DNA of 64,000 nucleotides from Pontibaca salina (GTDB lineage: Bacteria > Pseudomonadota > Alphaproteobacteria > Rhodobacterales > Rhodobacteraceae): the NCBI RefSeq assembly GCF_016307205.1, contig NZ_JAEIJD010000001.1, forward strand, positions 248,001 through 312,000. The letters run 5' to 3'. The first letter of the stretch is position 1, and every line of letters starts with the position of its first letter. This document shows positions 23,631 through 32,548 of the stretch, one piece after another. A program made the translations under genes and the position numbers. The notes under the pieces are model-generated. The model was not told the DNA's origin and did no database searches. It worked only from the letters and a program-made list of their open reading frames with translations.

Positions 23631-24973
23631 ATTCAATCCGCCTGCGCCTGTTTCTGATCCTGATGTTGGCAACCGGGCTCGTCTGGTTGTCGGGGGTGGT
23701 GTGGACGCAATATTCCACCCGCGCCGAACTGCGCCAAGTGCTCGATGCCCGTCTGGCCGAGGCTGCGCAAATGGTATCATCGCTGATCTCGGACCGGCGC
23801 ATCGACATTTCCGATGCGGCCGAACTTGCCTCCACACCATTGCCCAGCGGTGTATCGGCCTATTCCCACCGCCTATCCTGCCAGATCTGGAGCTTGGACG
23901 GCACCCTTATCGGCCGCTCGGGTGGTGCCCCCGCAGAGCGGCTGGCGGGCAATGTCGCCGGTTTTGACAATACACTGATCGATGGCAACGAATGGCGCGT
24001 GTATACGGTTGTGAACGAACATCTGGGGTTGCGCATCATGGTGGGCGACAGTCTTGCGGTGCGTGACCGGCTGGTATCGGACGTGATCAAGGGGTTGATC
24101 CTACCGGCGCTGCTGATCCTGCCGGCGCTGGCGGCGTTGATCTGGATCAGCGTCGGGCGCGGGCTGGCCCCGCTGAACCGCATGGCAAGCGCGCTGGCCG
24201 CCCGCGATGCCAGCGATCTCCGCCCGTTGGAAACGCCTCTGCCCGGCGAATTGCGCCCGTTTGGTGCGGCGTTGAACGGGTTGTTTGACAGGGTCGCCGC
24301 TGCCCGCGCGCGCGAGCGGGATTTCACCGCCTTCGCCGCACATGAATTGAAGACCCCGCTGGCTGGCCTGAAGACACAAGCGCAGATCGCCGCGATGGCC
24401 GGGGACGACGCCACCCGCCGCCATGCGCTAGACCAGATCCAGACAAGCGTGGCGCGCACCGACCGTCTGGCACGGCAATTGCTGGATCTGACTCGCGCCG
24501 AGACCGTAAGCGAGGCCGACCCGCCAGTCAGTGCCGCCTCCATCTTGCATGAAATCGCCTCCGATCTGGCACGGACCGCTGCAGCGAAATCGGTCGAAAT
24601 CTGTGTCGATCTGCCCACCGGCGACGAACCGGCAATCGCAGATGCAGGACTGCTGAGCGTGGCGCTGCGCAATCTTCTGGAAAACGCTATCCAGGCCGCA
24701 CCCGAATACAGTGCCGTCAACCTGTCACTACACCGCGAAGGCGACATGATACGCGTGCGAGTACAGGATCGCGGCACCGGCATCGCCGCAAGCAGCCGTG
24801 CCCGCGCAACGGATCGCTTTTATCGCGGAGCAAATGCCAGCGCGCAGGGCAGCGGTCTGGGTCTGGCCATCGTCGCGACCGCCGCCAGCCGTCTTGGCGG
24901 CAGCTTGACGCTTGAGCCACGCACCGGCGGCGGAGAGTCTGCCACCCTTGTGCTGCCGATGGCCAAAGCCTGA
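23627..24973 (+). CDS. Sensor histidine kinase (QseC/TctE/PmrB type)
   Basis: The 448-residue membrane kinase has a first helix at residues 7-30, a periplasmic sensor of about 130 residues, and a second helix near 160-180 followed by a HAMP-like segment (RGLAPLNRMASALAARD). The phospho-acceptor helix is AAHELKTPLAGLKTQAQIA, the N box is RNLLENAIQAAPE, and the G boxes are DRGTGIAAS and GSGLGLAIV. It is the partner of the overlapping response regulator. The short periplasmic domain resembles the 2CSK-N type found in QseC/PmrB-like kinases; its ligand, if any, is not evident. Confidence 0.9.
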   Translation: MNSIRLRLFLILMLATGLVWLSGVVWTQYSTRAELRQVLDARLAEAAQMVSSLISDRRIDISDAAELASTPLPSGVSAYSHRLSCQIWSLDGTLIGRSGGAPAERLAGNVAGFDNTLIDGNEWRVYTVVNEHLGLRIMVGDSLAVRDRLVSDVIKGLILPALLILPALAALIWISVGRGLAPLNRMASALAARDASDLRPLETPLPGELRPFGAALNGLFDRVAAARARERDFTAFAAHELKTPLAGLKTQAQIAAMAGDDATRRHALDQIQTSVARTDRLARQLLDLTRAETVSEADPPVSAASILHEIASDLARTAAAKSVEICVDLPTGDEPAIADAGLLSVALRNLLENAIQAAPEYSAVNLSLHREGDMIRVRVQDRGTGIAASSRARATDRFYRGANASAQGSGLGLAIVATAASRLGGSLTLEPRTGGGESATLVLPMAKA

Positions 24974-25245
24974 TTTTCCACTGCCGAAACGACTGGCAGA
25001 ATACCGGCGCTGGCAGGTGCACCGGAATAAGGTTTCTCGCGATAATCATTGTCTAAAAACGACATTTACCTGTCGCTGGTTGACAGTCGAAAATCGCACA
25101 GGCATCGTTTAGGGATTCCGTGATATACTCAGTCCGGTGCCTATCTTGGCATCGGGAGGGGGTTAGTAGGTGTATTTGCGTAGACCCGAATTTGATACGC
25201 TGCACACAAACTGAAAATGTGAAAGTGACAACGGGAGTATTTTGC

Positions 25246-26259
25246 ATGAAAATTTCGAACGCGCTGAAACTGGGGGCCGCCGTGGCTGCACTGGGGGTGG
25301 CGCTGGCCAGCACCGCCAATGCCGACACTTGGCGCTATGCCTTCGAGGAAGCGATGGATGAGGTTCAGGGCAAATTCGCGCAGAAGTTCAAAGAAGAGGT
25401 CGAGGCGAACTCCGACCATACGATCCAGCTTTTCCCATTTGGCACCTTGGGCGAAAGCGCCGACATCATGGAGCAGGCGCAGGCGGGCATCCTGCAATTC
25501 GTCGATCAGTCCCCCGGCTTTACCGGCGCGCTGATCCCCGAAGCCCAAGTGTTCTTTGTGCCCTATCTGCTGCCGCAGGATCAGGAAAAGCTGCAAAGCT
25601 TCTTCCGCGAATCCAAGGCAATCAACGAATTGTTCCCGCCGCTTTATGCCGACCAGGGTCTGGAATTGCTGACCATGTTCCCCGAAGGTGAGGTCTGCAT
25701 GACCACGCAGGAACCGGTGCATTCGCCCGCAGATCTGGACGAGGTCAAGTTCCGCGTGATGACCAACCCGCTGCTGGTCAAGAGCTACGAGGCGTTTGGC
25801 GCGACGCCGACGCCATTGCCCACCGGCGAGATCTATGGCGCATTGCAGACCGGCATCATCCAAGGTCAGGAAAATCCGCGCTTTTACCTGGAATCCATGA
25901 AGATGTACGAGGTGACGGATGTCATCACCTGTATCGGCCACAATAATTTCACCACTGCGGTGATGGCCAACAAGGATTTCTATGATGGGCTGGCCGACGG
26001 AGACAAGGAAGTGGTGCAAAACGCCATCGACGTCGCGTTCGACTATATCCTCGACTATCAGGCCGAGCTGGACGAGGCGAGCTTTGACAAGATCAAGGAA
26101 GCCAAGCCCGAGATCGAAATCAATATCCTGAGCGACGAAGAGCGCCAGCCGTTCAAGGATGCCGCCGGACAGGTCGAGGAGGCGTTCATCGAGATGACCG
26201 GCGACACCGGTCAGAAGATCCTTGATCAGATGAAGGCCGATCTTGAGGCCACCAACTGA
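25246..26259 (+). CDS. TRAP transporter solute-binding protein, TeaA-like
   Basis: The protein is 337 residues from the ATG at 25246 (GGGAG 8 bp upstream), with a signal peptide ending near STANA. It has the DctP fold. Segments such as GTLGESADIMEQAQAGILQFVDQSPGFTG, ATPTPLPTGEIYGALQTGIIQGQENP and a final EEAFIEMTGDTGQKILDQ resemble, from memory, TeaA, the ectoine-binding protein of Halomonas. The downstream order small permease, large permease, universal stress protein is also that of teaABCD. Ectoine or another compatible solute or organic acid is therefore possible, but the ligand is not proven. A 270-bp region before it contains a TATACT-like -10 at 25124-25129. Confidence 0.88.
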   Translation: MKISNALKLGAAVAALGVALASTANADTWRYAFEEAMDEVQGKFAQKFKEEVEANSDHTIQLFPFGTLGESADIMEQAQAGILQFVDQSPGFTGALIPEAQVFFVPYLLPQDQEKLQSFFRESKAINELFPPLYADQGLELLTMFPEGEVCMTTQEPVHSPADLDEVKFRVMTNPLLVKSYEAFGATPTPLPTGEIYGALQTGIIQGQENPRFYLESMKMYEVTDVITCIGHNNFTTAVMANKDFYDGLADGDKEVVQNAIDVAFDYILDYQAELDEASFDKIKEAKPEIEINILSDEERQPFKDAAGQVEEAFIEMTGDTGQKILDQMKADLEATN

Positions 26260-26275
26260 CCCTTGAAAATCCTTG

Positions 26276-26300
26276 GGCGGGCGCATGCAGCGCGCCCGCC
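26276..26300 (+). other. Intercistronic hairpin between TRAP binding-protein and permease genes
   Basis: A perfect 9-bp GC-only stem, GGCGGGCGC / GCGCCCGCC, with a 7-base loop lies 16 bp after the binding-protein stop and 26 bp before the small permease start. No T run follows. Such hairpins can protect the upstream part of an mRNA, giving more binding protein than permease. Confidence 0.65.
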
Positions 26301-26326
26301 TTATCGCTAAGGGCAGGACAGCTCAG

Positions 26327-26953
26327 ATGAAAGAGCCACACTCTTCGCAGACACAATCGCAGACCGACACCACATCCACCGACGATCCGCCCTCGCCGGC
26401 CTATCGCTCGGACCTTCCGGGGGTGCTTGGAACGGTTGATACCGCGATCAGCCGGATCGAATCCGTGATGCTGGCCGCCGGCGTGCTGTTGATGGCGGTG
26501 AACACCATCGCCAATGTGGTTGGGCGTTTTGTCTTCCAATCCAGCATCTTCTTTTCTGAAGAATTGAACCGCATCCTGATCATCATGATCACCTTCGCCG
26601 GTATCTCTTATGCTGCCCGTCATGGGCGCCATATTCGGATGTCGGCAATATACGACGCGCTGTCCGCAAAGCTGCGCAAGCCGCTGATGATCGCCATTGC
26701 GCTGATCACCGCGGTCTTCATGTTCGGGCTGGCATGGTATTCGCTGCAATATATGCTGACCCAAGCGGGGCGCGGACGGGTTTTGCCATCGCTGCAGATT
26801 CCGGTCTGGCTGATCTATGTCTGGGTGCCGGTCGGATTTTTTATGACCGGCACACAATATTTGCTGACCGCGATCAAGAACATGATCGAACGCGACATCT
26901 ACCTCTCGACCAATGTGCTTGAGGGTTATGATGACGACGAATTCGAAATCTGA
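26327..26953 (+). CDS. TRAP transporter small permease (DctQ family)
   Basis: The protein is 208 residues from the ATG at 26327. The earlier in-frame start at 26273 falls inside the hairpin and is unlikely. After a hydrophilic N-terminus rich in Ser/Thr/Gln come four hydrophobic helices, with the DctQ signature around [31 protein letters not shown]. It forms the membrane complex with the large permease encoded 12 bp downstream. The acidic C-terminal tail (YDDDEFEI) is notable but not unique. Confidence 0.88.
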   Translation: MKEPHSSQTQSQTDTTSTDDPPSPAYRSDLPGVLGTVDTAISRIESVMLAAGVLLMAVNTIANVVGRFVFQSSIFFSEELNRILIIMITFAGISYAARHGRHIRMSAIYDALSAKLRKPLMIAIALITAVFMFGLAWYSLQYMLTQAGRGRVLPSLQIPVWLIYVWVPVGFFMTGTQYLLTAIKNMIERDIYLSTNVLEGYDDDEFEI

Positions 26954-26965
26954 GAGGCACGCGAC

Positions 26966-28252
26966 ATGGCGACCACAATTTTCTCCATCATGATCGTTCT
27001 GCTGCTGCTGGGCTTTCCAATGATGATCCCGCTGATCGTCGGCGCTTTCGTCGGCTTTTATTCGCTGTTTGGCGGGATGGGACAGATGGAAACCATGGTG
27101 CAGCAGATGATGGCCGGCATCCGTCCGGCGTCGCTGATCGCGGTGCCTATGTTCATTCTGGCCGCAGACATCATGACACGGGGCCAGTCGGCGGGGCGGT
27201 TGATCGATCTGGTGATGTCCTTCGTCGGCCACATGCGCGGCGGGCTGGCAGTTTCCACCGCCGCCGCCTGCACCATGTTCGGGGCGGTCTCGGGGTCAAC
27301 CCAGGCAACAGTGGTGGCGATCGGCTCGCCCCTGCGCCCGCGCATGCTCAAGGCCGGATATAAGGACAGCTTCATTCTGGCGCTGATCGTCAATTCATCG
27401 GACATCGCCTTCCTGATCCCGCCCTCGATCGGGATGATCATCTATGGGGTTGTTTCCAACACCTCGATTTCCGAATTGTTCATTGCCGGTGTCGGCCCCG
27501 GCCTGCTGATCCTTCTGCTGTTTTCGATTTATTCGTGGGTCTATGCGGTGCGCAACAAGGTTCCGACCGAGCCCAAGACCTCGTGGAAGGAGCGTCTGAT
27601 CGCATTGCAACGTGCGCTTTGGCCGCTGGGCTTTCCGGCGATCATCATCGGCGGCATCTATGGCGGTATTTTTTCCCCGACCGAGGCAGCGGCGGCCTGC
27701 GTGCTTTACGCCCTGTTCCTTGAGATGGTGGTTTTCCGCGAACTGACTTTTGCAGGGCTTTACGACACTGCCAAATCCACCGGCCTGATTACCGCGGTCG
27801 TATTCATATTGGTCGGCGCGGGGGCTGCATTTTCATGGGTGATCTCATTCGCGCAGATTCCGCAAGGCATTCTGGCCGGGATCGGTATCGACGAGATGGG
27901 ACAGGTCGGGGTTCTAGTGGTTATCTCGATCGCGTTCTTCATCGGCTGCATGTTTGTCGACCCGATCGTGGTGATTCTGGTTCTGGTCCCGATCTTCGCG
28001 CCAGTGGTCAAATCCGTCGGGCTGGACCCGGTTCTGGTAGGGACGATCATCACGCTTCAGGTGGCCATCGGATCGGCGACGCCACCATTCGGTTGCGATA
28101 TATTTACCGCGATTGCCGTGTTTAAGCGGCCCTATATCGACGTGATCCGCGGCACGCCGCCCTTTATCGTGATCCTGCTTGGGGTGTCGGCGGCACTGAT
28201 TGCCTTTCCCCAGATTGCCTTGTTCCTGCGCGATCTGGCTTTCGCCAAGTGA
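26966..28252 (+). CDS. TRAP transporter large permease (DctM family)
   Basis: This 428-residue polytopic protein of about 12 helices is the sodium- or proton-coupled transport subunit. Family signatures are seen in AAACTMFGAVSGSTQATVVAIGSPLRPRM near residues 94-122 and in DPIVVILVLVPIFAPVVKSVGLDPVLVGTI, plus SATPPFGCDIF near the end. Length is typical for DctM. It sits between the small permease and the universal stress protein gene, with spacings of 12 and 9 bp, so the four genes form one unit. Confidence 0.92.
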   Translation: MATTIFSIMIVLLLLGFPMMIPLIVGAFVGFYSLFGGMGQMETMVQQMMAGIRPASLIAVPMFILAADIMTRGQSAGRLIDLVMSFVGHMRGGLAVSTAAACTMFGAVSGSTQATVVAIGSPLRPRMLKAGYKDSFILALIVNSSDIAFLIPPSIGMIIYGVVSNTSISELFIAGVGPGLLILLLFSIYSWVYAVRNKVPTEPKTSWKERLIALQRALWPLGFPAIIIGGIYGGIFSPTEAAAACVLYALFLEMVVFRELTFAGLYDTAKSTGLITAVVFILVGAGAAFSWVISFAQIPQGILAGIGIDEMGQVGVLVVISIAFFIGCMFVDPIVVILVLVPIFAPVVKSVGLDPVLVGTIITLQVAIGSATPPFGCDIFTAIAVFKRPYIDVIRGTPPFIVILLGVSAALIAFPQIALFLRDLAFAK

Positions 28253-28261
28253 GGAAACACC

Positions 28262-28702
28262 ATGTTCAAGAACATCCTTGTTCCTTTCGATGGCTCGGTC
28301 GGCGCTGAAAAGGCACTGCGCAAGGCGGCGCAACTGGCCAAGCTGTGCGAAGGCGCGCAAATCACCATCCTGACCGTCTACCGTCATCATTCGATGCTGG
28401 AGGCGTCATTCTCGATGGTTCGGGCCGCCGACCCCGGCAACATGGATGACAATATGCGCGATTATGCCCGCGAGGTGGCCGAACACGGCAAGAAACTCCT
28501 GACCGAATTGGGCATCACCAACCTGCGCGCATTCGCGAGGGTCGGGCAACCTGCACGCACCATCGTGGCATTTTCCCGGCAGCATGAACATGATCTGATC
28601 GTTATGGGCAGCCGCGGTATGGGCTCGGTCGAGAGCTATCTGCTGGGAAGCGTATCGCACAAGGTCACTGGGCTTGCGCCGATGCCGGTAATGGTGGTGT
28701 GA
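28262..28702 (+). CDS. Universal stress protein, TRAP-associated (TeaD-like)
   Basis: The 146-residue protein is a single UspA domain. It has the ATP-binding motif G-2x-G-9x-G(S/T), seen as MGSRGMGSVESYLLGSVSHKV near residues 117-137, and the N-terminal ILVPFDGS. In Halomonas the TeaD USP is encoded after teaABC and modulates ectoine uptake. The nine-base spacing here suggests the same kind of partnership. It is followed by a 224-bp gap before the MarR gene with no convincing terminator. Confidence 0.88.
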   Translation: MFKNILVPFDGSVGAEKALRKAAQLAKLCEGAQITILTVYRHHSMLEASFSMVRAADPGNMDDNMRDYAREVAEHGKKLLTELGITNLRAFARVGQPARTIVAFSRQHEHDLIVMGSRGMGSVESYLLGSVSHKVTGLAPMPVMVV

Positions 28703-28926
28703 CGAACCGAACCCCGCTCTTTCAAAGATAACACCGCGCCAGCAACCGCTGGAGCGGATCTGCCCTGCCCCGTCAAGTGTCGGAACTTGTCGATGTCTGG
28801 CAGACTGACTCCGCATGGGCAAATTCATAAACGCCCTTCGCCTGATCGCCGGACGCTAGGCTCGGCTTATTGATTTCGTAAATGTCACATACTATATCTA
28901 AAGGATACAATTTTGGATTCGCCCAC

Positions 28927-29397
28927 ATGCCTCCCCTGATCGACCCGGAAAGCCCGTCATTCCTGCTGCTTGATATCTCGCGCATGACGCGGGCCGAGTT
29001 CGAGCGCCGAGTCACTGCCGCGCAGCTTGGCATCACGCCCGGCGAGGCGCGCACGCTTGCCACAATGGCGCGTTCGGGCCCGATCCGGCAGAACTGTCTG
29101 GCGGATCTGTCGGCACAGAGCCGGATGAGTGTCACGGTATTTCTAGACCGGCTTGAAGCCGCCGGACTGATCCGCCGCAGCCCTGATCCCGACGACCGCC
29201 GGGCCAAATTAGTCGAGGTGACCGAGGCCGCGACCCCGCTTTTGCGGGCGCTCAAGTCCATCGGTGACGAGGTCCGCGCAGTGATGCGCGGCGAGATGAC
29301 CGATGCGCAATGGCATCAGTTTCGCGAATTTCTTCGGATCGTACGCAACAACCAGATGGCCGCACGCCAGAGCCATAAAAGCGAAGGAAAAATATGA
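28927..29397 (+). CDS. MarR-family transcriptional regulator
   Basis: The protein is 156 residues from the ATG at 28927. A start at 28882 would add 15 residues, and neither has a strong ribosome site. The winged HTH includes GITPGEARTLATMARSGPIRQNCLADLSAQSRMSVTVFLDRLEAAGLIRRSPDPDDRRAKLV, with the Asp-Asp-Arg-Arg wing typical of MarR. The C-terminal helix dimerises. It is coupled by ATGA overlap to a Bcr/CflA-type exporter and most likely represses the pair until a substrate binds. The AT-rich stretch just upstream of 28882-28910 is a plausible operator zone. Confidence 0.85.
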   Translation: MPPLIDPESPSFLLLDISRMTRAEFERRVTAAQLGITPGEARTLATMARSGPIRQNCLADLSAQSRMSVTVFLDRLEAAGLIRRSPDPDDRRAKLVEVTEAATPLLRALKSIGDEVRAVMRGEMTDAQWHQFREFLRIVRNNQMAARQSHKSEGKI

Positions 29398-30617
29398 ACG
29401 TCGCCAACCCTACAATGACTGCAATTGAAACCCCGCAAATGAGCGCTCTGCGCGTCAGCCTGATCGGCGCTCTATTCGTCGCCATCGGGCCAATCGGCAT
29501 GGCACTTTACACGCCAGCGATGCCGGAAATCGTCCATGCTTTCGGCACCAGCGAAGGTATGGTCAAGATGACGCTGACGCTGTATTTTGCCGGGTTCGCC
29601 TTGGCACAGCTGATCGCCGGGCCGGTATCCGACGCGCTGGGGCGGCGGCCGGTGATCATGGCCTTCATGGCCATCTTTGGCGGCGCTAGCCTGCTCGCGC
29701 TTTTCGCTCCCAATATCGAAGTGTTTCTGGTGGCGCGCTTCTTGCAAGGCGTTGGTGCCTCGGCCGGAGTGGCGATTTCACGGGCGATCGTACGCGATCA
29801 GTTCCGGGGCAATCAATCATCAGAAATCATGAACACGATTGGTATCATTCTGGCCATCGCGCCTGCGCTGTCGCCGACCCTTGGCGGGGTTCTGGTGACC
29901 TATGCGGGTTGGCAATCGCTGTTCCTGACAATGACATTATTTGGTGTTTTCGTTGTCGCCGTGACCCATCTTGGGATGCAAGAAACGATTGTCGCGGATC
30001 GCAATCGGCTGAAATTTCAGGCACTGATGCGGTCTTATGGCAAACTGTTCGCCAGCCGCCATTTCATGACGGCAGCGCTGACCATCGCGGGGGCGTTGGG
30101 GGCGATATACACGCAGGCAACAATCCTACCGTTTATCCTGATGGACACTCTGGGCATGTCGCCTGCAGGATTCGGGCTGGCCATGATCCTGCAATCGGGC
30201 AGCTTCTTCATTGGTGCGCTGAGCATGCGTCACCTGATGAAACACCACGATGCATCCCGGCTGGTCGCACCGGGTCTGGGGTTCATCCTGCTGGGTAGCG
30301 CGATGTTTGTCACGCTCTTTTGGGGCGAACCCAGCCTGTTGCGCGTGATGGGACCGATCGGACTCTATTCCTTCGGTGTGGCCCTCGTCATGCCCGCCAT
30401 GACAACCTCGGCACTGGCGCCGTTTCCGCATATCGCCGGGGCCGCTTCGTCGCTGATGGGATTCCTGCAAATGGGCGCAGGGCTGGTCATGGGGTCGCTT
30501 GCCGCGCTGTTCCCCGATCCGGTGATTGCGGCGGCGGTGCTGATCCCGGCAATGGGGGCAATCGCCTGTCTATCCTTCCTCCTGTTCCGCCGCCTGCCCG
30601 TATTCGCCGAGCCATAG
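29394..30617 (+). CDS. MFS multidrug exporter, Bcr/CflA subfamily
   Basis: This 407-residue protein has 12 predicted membrane helices. The motif between helices 2 and 3 is GPVSDALGRRPVI, the MFS motif A. The helix 4-5 region RFLQGVGASAGVAISRAIVRDQF is characteristic of the Bcr/CflA drug exporters, as is the opening TPAMPEIVHAFGTSEG. It probably expels a small toxic compound sensed by the MarR protein with which it overlaps. Its stop is 3 bp from the convergent livM stop. Confidence 0.88.
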   Translation: MNVANPTMTAIETPQMSALRVSLIGALFVAIGPIGMALYTPAMPEIVHAFGTSEGMVKMTLTLYFAGFALAQLIAGPVSDALGRRPVIMAFMAIFGGASLLALFAPNIEVFLVARFLQGVGASAGVAISRAIVRDQFRGNQSSEIMNTIGIILAIAPALSPTLGGVLVTYAGWQSLFLTMTLFGVFVVAVTHLGMQETIVADRNRLKFQALMRSYGKLFASRHFMTAALTIAGALGAIYTQATILPFILMDTLGMSPAGFGLAMILQSGSFFIGALSMRHLMKHHDASRLVAPGLGFILLGSAMFVTLFWGEPSLLRVMGPIGLYSFGVALVMPAMTTSALAPFPHIAGAASSLMGFLQMGAGLVMGSLAALFPDPVIAAAVLIPAMGAIACLSFLLFRRLPVFAEP

Positions 30618-30620
30618 GGC

Positions 30621-31595
30621 TTACAGGGGCCGTTTGATCCAGCGCGCGATCACGCCGACCACGCCCTCGCGGAACAGCATGACGCCGATCACAAAGATAA
30701 CGCCTTGGATCACCGTCACCCATGCGCCGAAAGTCGCCAGATAGTTCTGCATGGTCACGATAATGGCGGCTCCGACCAGCGGGCCAAATACCGTGCCCAT
30801 GCCGCCCAGCAAGGTCATCAGCACCACCTCGCCCGACATCGTCCAATGTACGTCGGTTAAGGATGCAAGCTGGAACACCTGCGCCTTGGTCGCGCCTGCA
30901 AGCCCGGAAAATGTGGCCGACAAGGTGAAGACCATCAGCTTGTAACGATTGACATTATAGCCTAGCGAGATCGCGCGCGGCTCGTTCTCGCGGATCGCGT
31001 GCAGCACCTGCCCGAACGGCGAATGGACAATACGATAGAGCATCAAGATGCCGCCAAAGGTCACGGCCAGCACGAAGAAATAGAGCGAAATGTTGTCGCG
31101 CAGTGAAATCAAGCCAAACAACGCGCCCCGCGGCACCGACTGGATCCCGTCCTCGCCGCCAGTGAACTGGGCCTGAAGCGCCACGAAATAGACCATCTGC
31201 GCGAAGGCCAGCGTGACCATCGCAAAATAGATGCCTTGCCGGCGGATCGCCAGCGCGCCGATCACCAGCCCAAGAAACGCCGCCGCCACAGTGCCGCTCA
31301 GCACCGCCAGTTCCGGCGTCAGCCCCCAGACCTTGGCGGCATGGGCGGCGACATAGCTGGCGCTGCCGAAAAACGCCGCATGACCGAAGGACAGCAGCCC
31401 GCCAAAGCCCAGCAACAGGTTGAAGGCCGCCGCGAACAGCGCAAAACACATCAATTTCATCGCGAAAACGGGATAGACCAAGAATGGCAGCACGACGAGG
31501 AAGGCCAGCAGCACCAGAAAAATCACCTTGTGGAGCAGCGGCATACCTGCCCGCTGTGCCGAGGGAGTTGCAATGCCGGAATTGCTGATCGTCAT
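30621..31595 (-). CDS. livM: Branched-chain amino-acid-type ABC transporter permease LivM
   Basis: This 324-residue inner-membrane permease of about nine helices has the LivM core LLLGFGGLLSFGHAAFFGSASYVAAH and the cytoplasmic loop AIRENEPRAISLGYNVNRYKLMVFTLSATFSGLAGA. It is the last gene of a five-gene minus-strand unit and overlaps the livH stop by one base (TGATG). Substrate is not certain. Liv-type systems carry leucine-type amino acids but also urea, amides and aromatic acids. Confidence 0.9.
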   Translation of the reverse strand: MTISNSGIATPSAQRAGMPLLHKVIFLVLLAFLVVLPFLVYPVFAMKLMCFALFAAAFNLLLGFGGLLSFGHAAFFGSASYVAAHAAKVWGLTPELAVLSGTVAAAFLGLVIGALAIRRQGIYFAMVTLAFAQMVYFVALQAQFTGGEDGIQSVPRGALFGLISLRDNISLYFFVLAVTFGGILMLYRIVHSPFGQVLHAIRENEPRAISLGYNVNRYKLMVFTLSATFSGLAGATKAQVFQLASLTDVHWTMSGEVVLMTLLGGMGTVFGPLVGAAIIVTMQNYLATFGAWVTVIQGVIFVIGVMLFREGVVGVIARWIKRPL

Positions 31596-32482
31596 CAGGT
31601 CGCCCTCCCGAACAGCCCTTCGGGCTTGACCAAGAGCACGAGCGCCATGATCACAAATATCACCACCGCCGAGCCTTCAGGATAGAACACCCGCGTCAGC
31701 CCCTCGATCAGGCCCAGAAAATAGCCCGTCAGAATCGAGCCCATGATCGAGCCCATGCCCCCGATCACCACCACGGCGAACACCACGATGATCAGGTCCG
31801 CGCCCATGTTCGGGTTGACCGAATAGATCGGTGCGGCCAGCACGCCGGCAAAACCCGCCAGCGCTACGCCAAAACCATAGGTCAGCATAATCAGCAGCGG
31901 CACATTCACCCCGAATGCGCCCACAAGCACCGGATTTTCGGTCGCGGCGCGCAGATAGGCACCAAGGCGGGTTTTTTCGATCATGAACCAGGTGCCAAAA
32001 CACACCACCAGCGAGGCCACGACCACCCAAGCGCGGTATTTCGGCAAGAACATGAAACCAAGGTTGTATCCCCCCGCCAGCGCATCGGGGATGCGGTAAG
32101 GAAGGCCGGAAATGCCGTAGTAATTGCGGAACAGGCCCTGGATGATCAGCGCCAAACCAAAGGTCAGCAGCAATCCATAAAGGTGGTCGAGATGATATAG
32201 TCGCGACAGCAACAGCCGTTCGAGCACGATCCCGAACACCCCCACGATCAGCGGTGCCAAAATTAGCGCCGGCCAATAACCGATGCCCGCATAGTTCAGC
32301 AACATCCACGCCACGAAAGCGCCCATCATGTAAAGCGCGCCATGGGCGAAGTTGATGATGTTGAGCAGGCCGAAGATCACCGCCAACCCCAGTGACAACA
32401 CGGCATAGAACGATCCATTGATCAGCCCCAATAGCAACTGACCCAACAGCGCCTGCGGTGGAATGCCTAGAAGTTCGAACAT
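31595..32482 (-). CDS. livH: Branched-chain amino-acid-type ABC transporter permease LivH
   Basis: The permease is 295 residues from the ATG at 32482, supported by GGAAAGG upstream; a start at 32512 is less likely. About eight helices are present, with the LivH signature LINGSFYAVLSLGLAVIFGLLNIINFAHGALYMMGAF and the EAA-like loop TENPVLVGAFGVNVPLLIMLTYGFGVALAGFAGVLAAP. It pairs with LivM. It lies 66 bp downstream of the binding-protein gene. Confidence 0.9.
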   Translation of the reverse strand: MFELLGIPPQALLGQLLLGLINGSFYAVLSLGLAVIFGLLNIINFAHGALYMMGAFVAWMLLNYAGIGYWPALILAPLIVGVFGIVLERLLLSRLYHLDHLYGLLLTFGLALIIQGLFRNYYGISGLPYRIPDALAGGYNLGFMFLPKYRAWVVVASLVVCFGTWFMIEKTRLGAYLRAATENPVLVGAFGVNVPLLIMLTYGFGVALAGFAGVLAAPIYSVNPNMGADLIIVVFAVVVIGGMGSIMGSILTGYFLGLIEGLTRVFYPEGSAVVIFVIMALVLLVKPEGLFGRAT

Positions 32483-32548
32483 GCGGGCCTTTCCGTCGTC
32501 AAGGTGATCCACGATGCGCCGGACGATCCCAGCGCACCGTCGTGGCTC

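Noticed and set aside
25080-25129. Promoter of the TRAP operon from TTGACA at 25080
   Set aside because: No acceptable -10 lies at 16-18 bp. The TATACT at 25124 lacks a matching -35, so no confident promoter is claimed.
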